Of a stretch of DNA of 64,000 bases, positions 53,008-64,000 are shown one piece after another. Within the stretch, counting starts at the first letter, position 1; the number at the start of each line of letters is the position of its first letter. The stretch lies in assembly GCF_003672135.1 (NCBI RefSeq), contig NC_039506.1:1860001-1924000 (forward strand), in the 5' to 3' direction. The stretch is from Ooceraea biroi (taxonomy: Eukaryota; Arthropoda; Insecta; Hymenoptera; Formicidae). A program made the translations under genes and the position numbers. The notes below the pieces were generated by a model. That model was not told where the DNA came from. It was given only the letters and a program-made list of their open reading frames with translations, and did not search any database.

Positions 53008-54757
53008 TTAGCTGATGGGAATTATTTCGTCGCGGAAAGCGATGGCTGTGATGGCTTTCTGGTGTCCTTGATATTCTCGTTCGATTAATCCTGTGGAAGC
53101 ATTCCATAAACGCGCAACTCCATCCGAAGAAGCTGTGAATGTCAAATAAAGTAAAATAACAAAATGTTTAACGAATTATAAACCGGAAAATTGATTGAGG
53201 GATGCTAAAAATACGCGGTACTTACCAGTAAATATATACTGAGAGTCTGCGCTGAATGCTGCATCCCAGACCCAGCGTTTAGCATCATGTTGAAGAACTT
53301 GTATTTCAGAAAAGTCGGTTGTTCTCCACACTCGAGCGGTCTGATCCGCTGAAGTCGTTACCAGCAGCCTTAACAAATTAATTTGAACGTAAATCTTGCT
53401 TGGAAAAAATGTTAAAGATGTAGTTTTATCATTTACTAGTGTATTTCAGCAAACTGAAATGGAGTTGCACGTACAAAATACAAATCAAAATACAAATGAT
53501 GAAGAAACTCCTAAAATAAAAAATAAAATTGACATGCACTCACGTAGAATCAGGACTAAATTTGCAGCGAAGAGCATAACGCTTATGAGCTAAAAGTTTG
53601 TGACGAGGATTGAGTCTTGTTGGCTCGTCTCCTGTGCCACCTGTAAGTGTCCAAATGTAGCAATGTCCTTTGTTATTCACAGCTGCCATGTAAGTACCAT
53701 CTTGATCTACTGAAATATCCTGAATGGATGATTCAGCTTCAGGGATCTGCGACAAAAGCATTTACAAGTAGCAAATTGTTATTGCTCACGAATCTTGTCT
53801 AATCTTTATCAATTCTTTTTTCCTATTGCTGATGAATTTTGTATTATTATTTAAAAGTTTTGAGAATAGTTAACATTTTTAAACGTAAGAATATGGACGA
53901 CATACTAGCTGCTCGTTGTGGTCGGAACGAAGATCCCAGAGATGTATAACCCCACTTTGATCTCCAACAATTAGTTCAGCTTGATTGGGATGTAAACAAA
54001 CGGAATTTACTGGGGCAGACACTTGAAATATCCTTTGACACTGGAAACTGCTGGATCTGTCATCAAATTATTTATTAATTAGAAAATATGGATCATGCAT
54101 TCTTGTTCCTGTGATTTATATTGATACCTCAGATCCCATACTCTTGCCGAACAATCTTCTCCCCCTGTGTACATCCATTTTCCTTCTTCCTATTTATAAG
54201 AAACATTGCACATATACATTATTACAGAATTTGAAACTAAAATATTTCTAATTTAAGTTAGCTCAAACTTGATAATGTATATCTTAAATTAAAAGAATAT
54301 TGCAATAGTATGTAATATTGATGTTACACCTGAAAACCTAGGCTCGTAATATTCTTTGTTACTCCTTCATAATTGATGACTGGATTAGGATTGTTCGAGG
54401 CCAAATCATACATTCGTATATGCTGATATCCAGCAGCGGCAACAACATATTTATCTGGTGTAATGTCCAATGCATTGACTTGCTATGAAACTTGTTAAGA
54501 AAGCTTACAGAAAAAGTTGTGGAAAGTTTCTTACTGACTAATGATTGAAAAGTTTTATAACATCAAAATATTATTCACGAAAATCATGGGACGATAGACG
54601 AGATATCATTTCGCAACTCATCAAAGGATACAGAATCCGTATGTTGACAGGTACGTTGACAAACACCCGTGTGCGGTTGCCATATCTTAATAGTATGATC
54701 ATAACCTCCTGTGACAAAAATCACCTGTTCGCTGCTAATTACATCGTCCGTAGCCAT
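53008..54757 (-). CDS. MLST8: Target of rapamycin complex subunit LST8 (MLST8)
   Basis: WD40 beta-propeller subunit of TORC1 and TORC2 that stabilises the TOR kinase domain. Seven minus-strand exons: 54757-54632, 54482-54330, 54189-54128, 54056-53906, 53746-53544, 53368-53226 and 53132-53008 (320 aa; human 326). Family blocks are TGGYDHTIKIWQ, GYQHIRMYDLASNNPNPVI, WMYTGGEDCSARVWDLR, LHPNQAELIVGDQSG, DHNEQLIPE, RYALRCKFSPDST, TSADQTARVW and REYQGHQKAITAIAF, covering all seven blades. The start ATG lies nine codons before the first blade, as in the family. All junctions are GT-AG and phase-consistent. It is head to head with ARHGAP19. Confidence 0.96.
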
Positions 54758-55128
54758 TGCTAATTAACTTATCAATTCTTCAGATTCAGAAGACTTAACT
54801 GCACGAGTACGCTTCTAATGAGAAAACTCCAGACAGAAATGGATTAGATTAGAGGACATTAGAGAAATAATTTTTGATTTTTCAGAGTAACAAACATAAA
54901 AATCGCAGAAGTCACTAAAGTGAAAAGTTCAGATGGCGGTACAACTCTGTTTCGTGTCGCACGCTCATCTAACCAATCAGAACAGTCGTCAAAAGTATCA
55001 ATACAGAAAATCAACTAGATATTTATAACTAGGATCGATATCAAGAGTTTTTAGTTTCGCCTCTCGCTTCCGCTTGGTGCGCTAACATCATTAAAGAATG
55101 ACGTTTGATCTCTTATTACAAACATTTC
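54758..55128. promoter_or_regulatory. Compact bidirectional promoter MLST8 / ARHGAP19
   Basis: Only 371 bp separate the start codons. The middle has AGATGGCGG (54931-54939), a good YY1-type core, and AACCAATCAGAAC (54971-54983), a CCAAT box. Neither strand shows a TATA box at a sensible distance. This arrangement is typical of housekeeping bidirectional promoters. Confidence 0.65.
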
Positions 55129-58100
55129 ATGCCGTTTACTGGAGCCGCGTTTAAATTGCCGTACGCGCCACTCTGTTCAACGATGGCAGATTTTAACGAT
55201 GGAGTGGACGGAAAACTGGCGTTTAGGATGCGGAAAGTTAATTCGGAACAATTTCACACGCTCGTGAGAATGCACCTGTCCTTCGAATTGGATCTTAATA
55301 CGGAGGAGTGAGTAAAATATCTCTTGTCGGTGATATTGGTATCTCGATCGTCCGTCCTTCTCGCACGAATGTTACGTCGTTGACATTCGTATTTTGATGC
55401 TTAAAATTTACATTTTGCCTCTAAGTTCTTACCATTTTACCGTTTTGTCGGTTTTACCGATAACGTTCGACTTCCTAGCCGCATCCAACGTACAGCGTAC
55501 ATAAATTACAAAACCGTCAAACTACGTAATTAAACATGTGCATGTTGACATTTCGATTAATCCTTTTTTTTTTAGCAGTGACAGTACTATTGAAAAAGCG
55601 AGATTAAAAAAGTGGGGTCTTTTGAGCTTTGCCAAAAAGTCCAAGTCTTCAGGTAGTTTAGAGAAGGGTGCAGAAGGTGTTACCTTAACTGAGGATGGTA
55701 TCAATCACGTAACGCAGTTGATAGATTATTTATCCATAGAAGAAAGTAAGTAAAACTGTCAATTGATGAAGAATGTGACAAAGTTGAACAAGTTTTCCCT
55801 TTCTCTCATGTGACACAGATATCACACAGGAAGGAATATTTCGACGTACTGGAAAATTGACGAGGCAGCAGGACTTGAAGACAGCCATGTCCCAGGGTGT
55901 GTCTCTAAATCTCGATGATGGTCGATTTAGTGTGCATGATTGTGCCTCTGTGTTGAAAGGATTCTTGTCAGAGCTATCGGAACCGCTCCTGACGGATTTG
56001 CATTATCCAGCACATTGCCAGATAGCTGGTAATAATAAACAGAAGCATGGAAACAGATTCTGCATGTACGCATGCTTGTACGACATATTCGCTATGGTCG
56101 TGTAAATTATTTGCAGAGTTATGCAGCTTGGATGCGAAGATGCACGACACAAGATTATTGAGTTCTTTGCAACTGCTCCTCCTGCTTTTGCCACCTCCTA
56201 ACAGAATCTTGCTGAAGGCCATTCTTACCCTGCTGAACAAAACGGCGAGCTACGAGCACAGTAACAAAATGAACAGCGACACGCTGGCCACTCTCTTCAC
56301 GCCGCACCTACTGTGTCCACGAAAACTCTCACCCGAAGCACTGCACATCAATTCCCAGAATCTATCGTGTCTGGTTGCATTCATGATCAGGAAGGGCACG
56401 GAATTATTTGAGATTCCAGCAAAATTGGCTACGGATATAAGAGCGTACTGGGTGGAGCAGGAAAGGAAATTGTTGAGTCCGAAGAAAACCGACGTAAGTC
56501 TCGAATTTAATTTGTGAGATACCAGATATATTCCGTCCTTTGTTTTCTCTGTGCAATAAAAGACTTGCAATTGCAGCTGAACGAATCTGTGCCGGATACG
56601 ACCGGTACGGCCCACACTGTATTCAGTTTCGTCGATCGTAACTTGACGGCAAAGGCAAACTCTACGCAGGATACACAGGCAGCTCTGGCTCAGCTGTACG
56701 CGCACATACAGGCTATGCCGGAATCGGCCAAGAAACGGCGACTCGTGAAACAGTTCAATAAGGAGAACGGTCAGGGTACACCTCGGCACGTGAAAAATTG
56801 CAAAACCAAAAGTCTCGGCGATTCCATCAAGAAGCACATCTTCCAAAAGAAGATCTTGGGTCACAAGAAGTTTGTCGACATCAATATTGGATGTAACATC
56901 ACCAGATCGAACAGCGAAGAGAATATATTGTCAACGGTAGGGATTCTTTGTGTCTTTATCTTGCCTATCTGATATTTTCTGTTACGTGTTTGTCATGTGC
57001 CTTTAACAACACAGCACGTTTACCGCTTTCATCTAATATTTGTCTTTGCATGTCAATGTACAGAAACTAGAGGAGTCGTTGCTCCCAACGAGAGCGCTTC
57101 TCAGCAAGTCAAACGACGAACTTAGCACGGAAAACTGTGATACGATCTCCAATAACGATCTCCTGTGCACCAAACACATGAGCAATAGTGTAGATAGCCT
57201 TAAGAACGAGACCCCGACGAGCTGTAGTACAGTGAAGAGGAAACTCCGTACACAGTCGAAGAGAGAGAAGTTTGACGAGCGCAGTCTGCAACGTGACGCG
57301 AAACAGAGCTTAGGTTCGATGGAACTCAGTTCGAACGCAAGTTTGCGAGACGTTGACGTGGTGACTGCTTGCAACGACAGTCAGTGCGATTCCGGTAAAC
57401 TGATGCGGCAACTCAGCGAGCCGCTCGACGTATACTCCGCTCACGATACGATCGACGGTGATGATTCGTTGACGAAGGATAGCGAATTAGTCCGGCAAAA
57501 CTCGGAGCCTACGCTCGCACTCGTCGCGATGCCAAACGTACAAACCTCTTCCTCGAAGGCCTCAGACACGTTGAACGTAAAACCATCCGAGACCGCCTCG
57601 AACGTCGAGTCGCATGCCGAAGCCGCGTGTGCGCACAATATGCAGTCGCCGATAGTAAAAAATAGATTTATAAACGTGTACTCCGTTCATACATCGACGC
57701 CATCGAGCTTGCTGCGACGAAGCTTGGCTACTAATGACTATATCCTAACTCCTATTACTAACAACGATAAAAGCATGAGTCCGATCACCCAGAGCGCGAC
57801 GAAAATGACTAAAGCTATGCAGGTATGAATCTGAAAGGGTACAATTATGTTATCGATACGTAGATACGAAAAAACTTTCTTCGTTAAGACCATCATTAAT
57901 ATTCCCGATTTGTAACAGGAAACGATGATGACTCCACGCTCCCGGAAGCCAGTTATGATAGTCTCAACGTCGAATCTTTGCAATCTCGTCACCGGCAACG
58001 ATTGCAATCAGCATAACACGCCGAACAACTTTTGTGGGTCCAATTTAGACATGGTCGGTGCAATAAGTTGCGCTTCCATCTTGGAAGAATCTCAGACGTA

Positions 58101-58665
58101 CAACAGTACAGGAAACGCACTGCCTCACGCAAAGGATGCTGAGAATAAAGAGAACAATAAGTTAAACACGCTCGAGAAACACAACTGTATCTCTTCGTTC
58201 GTCACTAATTGTTGCGCTTGTACGCAACAAAGTTCGGCGTCGATAACGAGCACGTTCAGGGAGTACTTGTTGTCGCGAAGCGTTTTAACAGCCAGTCCCG
58301 TTGATCTCAGTTTCACGTCGCGAACAGGAGACTTCGAGCAATCGGAGTCTGATTTGAACATCTTGAACGACGATACGCTGTCCGACAGCTTACTATGCTG
58401 TTTAGACGGTAACCAACCCGAGTCTGACACTTCCGGCATAGCGTCTGGCAGCACGAATAGCGCGAATAATTCCACCGAAAAAACGGAGGAATCCTCCTCT
58501 TCGAGAAAACGAGGGACTAGTCTGCAACGAAACGATTCTAAGAGATCCGCCAGAGAGAGCGCAATTAATGCCTCGAGAGACGAGGAGCTCAAGCAGAAGC
58601 CGCAAAATGAATCGATTCTAAACCCGTCAGAGATGAAGGACAGCTTCCAGGAGACATCATTTTAA
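55129..58665 (+). CDS. ARHGAP19: Rho GTPase-activating protein 19-like
   Basis: RhoGAP of the ARHGAP19 type, which in vertebrates inactivates RhoA during mitosis. Seven exons: 55129-55307, 55576-55745, 55819-56028, 56117-56493, 56577-56936, 57064-57822 and 57919-58665 (933 aa). The RhoGAP domain runs from about residue 90 to 290. EGIFRRTG places the arginine finger at Arg125, and LPPPNRILLKAILTLL and NKMNSDTLATLFTPHLL are the other core motifs. The subfamily marker is YAHIQAMPESAKKRRLVKQF in exon 5. The remaining 500 residues are Ser/Thr/Asn-rich and apparently disordered, nearly doubling the usual length. They contain RQLSEP (Ser550) and RQNSEP (Ser579), plus several S/T-P sites. The start is the first ATG in frame; an internal ATG 18 codons on is possible. 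Confidence 0.9.
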
Positions 58666-59461
58666 TTTCGTTCGAGATTCGTTAGTTGTTAACATTAACG
58701 TAGCGTTGAGTTTAAATAAGTTTCTATATCTTCGATACTTTAAAAGAAAAGAACTGCCACATTAATTTAAGAGTGCACATCGATATGGCCCTGGACAGTC
58801 TTGTTGCAAGTATAAACTTTCTTGATTTTCCGCTACTAGTTCGATCGCTTATATTCCACTTGTAGAGACTGAAACTTTATTATACGGATATAATGAAAGA
58901 CGTTTCAAAGAATTAAATTTCTTTTCCATGTCTTCGTCTTGATGAGAATGTAGACGTTATACACTCTGCGAGAAGATGCAATTAAGTATTTTTCTAATAT
59001 ATATATATTTTTCTAATTTATTTTGTACCTTCAAAATTGCATAATACATAAGTACACACTTTGATACCAAGTTTAGTGGTTCTTGCGTCCTTTAAACGAC
59101 TTGACACAGCATACGCAAAGTTTGGTCATATCTTTAGAAATAAAATTTGACAATATGACAAGTCATAATACATTTATTTTACAATTATTCTTGTTTCTCG
59201 TTTGAAATTAAATATTTCAAGGGTTATTCAAAATTAATATATTACGTTATAAAACCGTGTGCTACTTGATTTATATCTAGGATATATCACCTCAGTTTTG
59301 TGTAAATATAAGAGAAAACTGATAAATTGTCAGTAAAGATAAATCCTCTGTAACTCTGATATATCTTACATCAGAAAAACGATACAGCCTTATAAATCAT
59401 ATAGAGCAGTCATATGAATATAACGTAAGTTAATTAGCGTCGATACAAAACAAGCATTTTA
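58666..59461. other. 3' intergenic region between ARHGAP19 and LSM1
   Basis: AT-rich 3' flanks of converging genes. AATAAA near 59139 could end ARHGAP19 transcripts, and the reverse complement near 59172 could end LSM1 transcripts. The two 3' UTRs may overlap. No gene recognised. Confidence 0.55.
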
Positions 59462-60309
59462 TCAATACATGTCATCGTGACTTAAATCCGGCATACAACT
59501 CGCGGAGAAACCTCGCTGTTTAAAACTAATTTTGTTCATGTGACGTTTCTCATCCTGCTTTAATTCTTGTTCGTGCCTTTGAGCGTCCAAAATGACGTCC
59601 ACCGATACCTGCTTTAACACTGAATTCTTTTCCTTTTCTAAATCCTACAAGAAAGCATTTGTTTGAGCAATATGTGAACACAATATATCAAAGTATTATA
59701 AATCGTTAGTACAAAGCACAGCATATATAAATATTATATTATAGTTTTCCATTATCAAGAACAATATGATCCTTTGTCTGTGAAATGCTTACTATTTCTC
59801 CTAAAAGCACAACGTTTTCTCCTCTCACTATAAAAATACCTCTTGGTATATCACCGTATTCTTTATTAACGTGAATTCGTTCAATGGTATCTTGAAGTAC
59901 AATATTAGCAAACTGATCGACACTTCTTAAAACTCCAATCAGCGTTCTGCCATCCCTCAATAGAACCATTAGCTTTTCTAGACAAAAAGCAAATACACTA
60001 TGACTGAAATATATATATATATATATATATATAATAGAAATATCTTTTTATTATGCAATAATTATTAAATGAACATTTTGACAATGTTTAGTTTGTCCAA
60101 TAATTTAGATAATCTGATTTATATTTTTAAATATACGCAAAAAAAGTAAAAAAATAATTAGACACAAGTATAAGATCATATGAGAAAAAATATAATAGGA
60201 AAATACCGGTGCGAGCTCATCGATACGTATAAACACTAGATTAATACAAACTGTTGAGTTCCTCGAGCAGCGATGCTGTTCCTGGTGGCAATTCAGTCAT
60301 TTCACTCAT
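59462..60309 (-). CDS. LSM1: U6 snRNA-associated Sm-like protein LSM1
   Basis: Subunit of the cytoplasmic LSM1-7 ring that binds oligoadenylated mRNA 3' ends and promotes decapping. Three minus-strand exons, 60309-60252, 59977-59793 and 59644-59462, give 141 aa (human 133). Exon 1 has LPPGTASLLEELN. Exon 2 carries Sm1 (LRDGRTLIGVLRSVDQFANI) and Sm2 (GIFIVRGENVVLLGEI). Exon 3 is the LSM1-specific helical tail, DLEKEKNSVLKQVSVDVILD, ending in an acidic DDMY. The exon 1 donor is A|GTTTGT. Reading through the exon 2 donor would give a truncated form, which I reject. Two in-frame ATGs lie three codons apart at the start, and a spliced upstream exon could add eight residues. Confidence 0.94.
60002..60033. 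repeat. (AT)n microsatellite in LSM1 intron 1
   Basis: A run of AT dinucleotides of roughly a dozen units just upstream of LSM1 exon 2 on the minus strand. Confidence 0.85.
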
Positions 60310-60697
60310 CCTGCTTGATTAAATCAACAATCGAATAAAATTACTAATGATTACGAGTTTTCTCGGAAGCGACAACTCGAGCTCACTTGTCGTTTCAACG
60401 AAATCGCACATATAAAACAACGCTATCCTCGTATGATTAGAAATTTCTATTTCATATCTATGATTCAAATAGAAACCTAACGTTTGCGCGTTTACACGAA
60501 CGCACAAATCCCGAGCACACTACCGACGAGATGACATCGAAGACCGTTGACTCTGATTGCGCGTTCCAAAGATTTACACGTGAATTAAAAGTCTCGTGGG
60601 GAAACGTTATAACTAAAATGACAATCAAAATAACATGTGTAGATAACAAAGAAAATGCTATTACCGAGCACATGTAGGTAAACTTTTTAATACTTAC

Positions 60698-60760
60698 CAA
60701 TGATTCCGCCAGACGTTCATATCACCAACACAGATGATGGCGCTAGCGTTAAGTTTTGGT
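60698..60760 (-). other. LSM1: Probable 5' exon of LSM1
   Basis: A consensus donor CATTG|GTAAGTA ends here on the minus strand, and an acceptor AATCAAGCAG|G lies directly before the LSM1 start at 60310. Splicing them puts an upstream ATG (60718-60720) in frame with LSM1 and adds MNVWRNHW. It may be a 5' UTR exon or code for a short alternative N-terminus. The 5' limit given is approximate. Confidence 0.5.
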
Positions 60761-60779
60761 GGCTGGAATGTAGCGAGAT

Positions 60780-60938
60780 GCATTCGGTAAGCAGGCACAA
60801 CATCGTCTGTCGATCCCACGTGCGGCCCTGCGTGTTTTTAATTCGAATAAATCCAAGCTGATGAGGAGGCGGCCTTTTAACATTCCACTGATAACACGGC
60901 TCGAGTTTGGACGGTCGAGACGGTTTCTCCTGGCTGCC
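60780..60938 (+). other. Possible divergent first exon on plus strand
   Basis: A consensus donor CTGCC|GTAAGTACC ends at 60938 on the plus strand, and a second donor TTCG|GTAAGC lies near 60787. With the LSM1 5' exon on the other strand, this suggests a bidirectional start near 60.77 kb. The transcript's gene is not identified. Confidence 0.3.
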
Positions 60939-61299
60939 GTAAGTACCGCCCGGCGTGTGTTCCGCCGATTTAGCTCGAGATCTTATGCCCGACAGTCCTT
61001 GTCAAAAATTATCCTAGATGTGTAAATTAATAAATCGTGTAAATAAATATGTATAATAAGGATGAGATCTCGTCTATCTCGATTAAAATTAAAAAATGTT
61101 CACGTGAAATGTGAACTTCAACTGTAAACTGTAATTTTCGAACGAAGCTAACAAAGCATATTGCAATGCTAAGGTTGCATCGCAGTTTACATAGATTGCA
61201 AATTATCATTTTGTTGCTCGAACATAGCCGAAAGAATTCATGTTGTGTAGATGAATCTTTCTTATGCGCATTCGGTAACGATTAAAACAAGATAAATGT

Positions 61300-64000
61300 T
61301 CAATAATATCTCAACGGAAAATGGGAGAGAAAGATAAAAGTATACATGAACGGTGCGGCGAGGGACGAAGCGAACATGGTCCCAGGATCCGACGCGGTCC
61401 GCGATGCACCTGGGTCCCCTCGAGGACTAACCAGGACTTTGCTTTATGTGGACACTTTATGCCCCCGATTGCGAGCGACACCGGAACGCTCTCAACTTTC
61501 CGCGGCACCGATCAGAATCGTTTCCCGATCGCAAAACAACGAGAGAGAGAGGAGAGCGATTTAATTTAGGGCCCAAGGAGCCGCGCGGCGTGTTCCCCTT
61601 CTCACGGGTCCGCCTAGTTGGCGGCACGTTTTAATAATCGTGCACAACGACGACGACGACGAGCTTTCTCGTAAACCAGATTCGTCGCCTCGGCACGCGG
61701 CAAATCTTATCTTGGACCCGGATGTTGCGCGGTATTCATCGTGCGCGCATTAATCCTCGATCACGACGATCCAGGATCTTCGTCAGAAAGCTCATCATAC
61801 ACTTTGAGTTCGCTCCCAATTTTCTCTACTTTTAATAATTCCAGTAATAATTTTGATAATAGTTGTATCGAATAATGAACAAAAGTCTGATTCTATTGCG
61901 AAAACGAGTCATCAAATCCGACATCGGACTTCCTTGAAAGTGTATAGTGTGCAACGTAACATGAGCGATGCCACATTTATATTTAATATCTTTAAAATGT
62001 TTTAAAACATATTTTTTTAAACATATTTAGAATTTTTTAAACACATTTTTTAAAACACTCTCTTTCATATTTATTCCATGCGTGTATTGCACGTCACGAT
62101 AGACGCGTGCTCTTTGCTCAACGTACGTTTAAGGATTGCGATGAACATCGAGGGATCGAGCACCCCTTAAAAAATTTGGGTAGAACCGCACACTGTGCCG
62201 GATACCGCGTGGATTTCGGCGCAGCCGCACGATTGCATTTGCAATTCAAATAAAGCGGTAGGCTTTACGACGGTTTAAAGCCGACGATACTTGAGCGTAG
62301 GAATCACGCGGCTCGTCGCTTCCGAAGAGCCGGAAAGCGCGCCGGTCTTAACTCGGCGCGATTCGCGAATTCGTGAATTTGCGATTCGGCTGAGCGAGTT
62401 CGTTCGAACGTACGTCGCGTTCTCCACCTTCATTTCTCATCGTCTCGAGAGTAAATCCGATCGATTTCCCGTCTGTTCCCTCGTGTGTAACCGTTAGAAC
62501 GTCGACGGATTCTCACAAGCCCGCGTACGAAATAGACGGCGGCCACCACGCTGTGCCCTTCTCGTCGAGGACTCCCCGAGCGATAGGCACAACGTCGCAG
62601 CGTTCTGTGTAAAATCGACCGCGAGGGTCGCGGAGTCACGACCGGAGTCGTGCCAGATAGGAGTCGAAAACGATTTAATGCCCGGCAAATGGCAGTCTTG
62701 GGAAATTGGCACCGCAAATACAGCGAAACGACGACGAGATTGTCGGCGCAGGGAGAAGGGAAGGGACGGCGCGGGGGAGGGAAGGGGGCAGGCGGCGACT
62801 GAGAACGGACGCTGCTACACCAGGGGGAGAGTGGAGCCCGCGTCGCGATCGTTTCGTCTTTAAACGCTTCGTAAAAAAGAGCTGGACACGATTCACGCTT
62901 GATTATAGGCTCCGGCGCATGGGTCAAGAGTCGAAGCGAAATCGATTATCGATATGATGACTCGATGGGAGCGACCAAGTTGAGAGATTACAGGTAACGA
63001 CTAATAACGGCTCGATCTATCCCTTTCCCGTTCGCCGTCCCTTCGAGACGTAACAACGAGACGATCTAAAGGGCTTGAGCTGTGCGAATGATCGATGATT
63101 TCCTCTCGTTGCCGCTTTGAGATCGCGACATGCTCGTTTGCAGTTTCCCTTGATCGTTCCGTTATCATTTTATCAGCTACGTTTGTCAGCCACCCGAAAT
63201 TCGGGTGTCCGTTGAAGATAAGGGTTGAAAAGCGATGTAATCTCAGCGAGAAGATCAGTTTACGATTTCATAGATACACGATGTGCAGCTGAACACGCGT
63301 TTATTCGCCAATTGTCGCGTTTGCGACACGTTCCTCCCGTGTCTGCCGGCGCCGAGAATCACGCGCTTCTCGCCGAAATCGCGATCGGCGGGCAATCTGC
63401 GGAATGAACTGCTCGTGTGCATCGGCCGTTTCGCGGCCGTGCCACCGATCAATCGATTCGCGATACCGCATCGACGACGAAGGATACCAAAGGCGCGACG
63501 CGACAACGCGCTCTCGTCCTTCCCCGCGCTTTTCCTTTCTCAATCCTATGCTTCAAGATGGCCGCTGACGGCTTGAACGCGCACGAGTGGAGGCCGGGGA
63601 GCAAAAAAGGACAAGCGTAATAACATAGTATCGTTAATGGCCGGGCAATTTCAACGTGTACGAGTGCCCTCCCTTTCTCTCCTTCTCTCCCTCCTTCATC
63701 CCACCCGCCCCGTCCTCCTTCTCCTTTCCTCTCGCTCTCTCAGTCTCTCCCTCTGCCTTTTCTTCCTCTCCCTCACTCTTCTCCTTCCCGCAAAGTTTCT
63801 CGCTTCTCCCCTATTCCCTTTTTCTCTTCTGCCCCTTCTTAACCGCGTCGCGCCAACACCCCGCGCACCCTTTTGCATCGCTGCGCGGCTTCACGCGGTG
63901 TTCCAAATACGCGAGTCTTACCAAAAGTGGACCGATTTCGCGAATTTTCAACGCACGCTCGAGTCAGGCTCGTTGATCCACCGCTCCTTTTAACACCGGG
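61300..64000. other. CpG-rich block, promoter-like, no coding exon identified
   Basis: Composition becomes CpG-rich, strongest at 61.3-61.7 and 62.3-63.6 kb, with an AT-rich interruption near 61.8-62.1 kb. It resembles the 29.9-33.7 kb block. One plus-strand donor-like TTACAG|GTAACG lies near 62992. Open frames here are compositional. A start-like AAGATGGCCGC near 63557 opens only 20 codons. I take this as the promoter or first-exon region of a gene outside the window. Confidence 0.35.
63660..63850. repeat. Long polypyrimidine (CT-rich) tract
   Basis: Almost pure C/T on the plus strand for about 190 bases (CCCTTTCTCTCCTTCTCTCC and similar). It yields Ser/Leu/Phe- or Arg/Glu-rich frames that are not genes. 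Confidence 0.85.

Noticed and set aside
56250..56864. 204-codon open frame on the minus strand
   Set aside because: Antisense to ARHGAP19 exons 4 and 5 and crosses their intron; no family motif.
63637..63993. Leu/Ser/Phe-rich frame resembling a membrane protein
   Set aside because: Produced by the polypyrimidine tract at 63660-63850.
1..64000. tRNA, rRNA, CRISPR, bacterial or viral genes
   Set aside because: No intact tRNA A/B box pair, rRNA core or spaced repeat array was seen on either strand, and all recognised genes are spliced animal genes.

Overview
The window is animal genomic DNA, most likely from a hymenopteran insect, with an ant or wasp the best guess. The main reasons are a pair of reprolysin-type metalloproteinase genes of the kind known from ant and parasitoid venoms, and compact multi-exon genes with short AT-rich introns. 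The background is AT-rich with sharply bounded CpG-rich blocks, and there are no operons, tRNAs, rRNAs or CRISPR arrays. The species call is inference; the gene calls rest on reading exons, splice sites and phases by eye. Every complete gene model below keeps one open frame across all its junctions.

Layout. 1.7-9.5 kb (minus strand): the first eight coding exons of a secreted reprolysin-like metalloproteinase (signal peptide, prodomain, start of the catalytic domain). The zinc-binding exons were not found before the left edge. 9.5-37.3 kb: about 28 kb with no gene I can name. It holds a compound tandem/direct repeat (15.3-15.8 kb), a 373-bp hairpin MITE flanked by TTAA (17.3-17.7 kb), one plausible unidentified spliced transcript (about 20.1-20.7 kb), simple repeats, and a CpG-rich block (about 29.9-33.7 kb) with several strong splice donors. 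37.4-40.7 kb (plus strand): a complete paralogous metalloproteinase of 14 exons. From 41.7 kb the window is gene-dense.

The gene-dense part alternates in orientation: PSMC3IP/Hop2 (minus) and a CFAP157-like coiled-coil gene (plus) are head to head; NOP53 (minus) and GGA (plus) are head to head; MLST8 (minus) and ARHGAP19 (plus) are head to head across only 371 bp; LSM1 (minus) closes the series, with a possible divergent plus-strand first exon at 60.9 kb. Neighbouring pairs converge tail to tail. From 61.3 to 64.0 kb a CpG-rich block resembles a promoter or first-exon region of a gene beyond the right edge.

Functionally, the housekeeping genes cover ribosome assembly (NOP53), mRNA decay (LSM1), trans-Golgi sorting (GGA), TOR signalling (MLST8) and Rho regulation (ARHGAP19). 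PSMC3IP and the CFAP157-like gene point to meiosis and sperm flagella. The two metalloproteinases share exon number, order and phase, and four identical internal exon lengths, so they are an ancient local duplication. They differ in proprotein cleavage sites.
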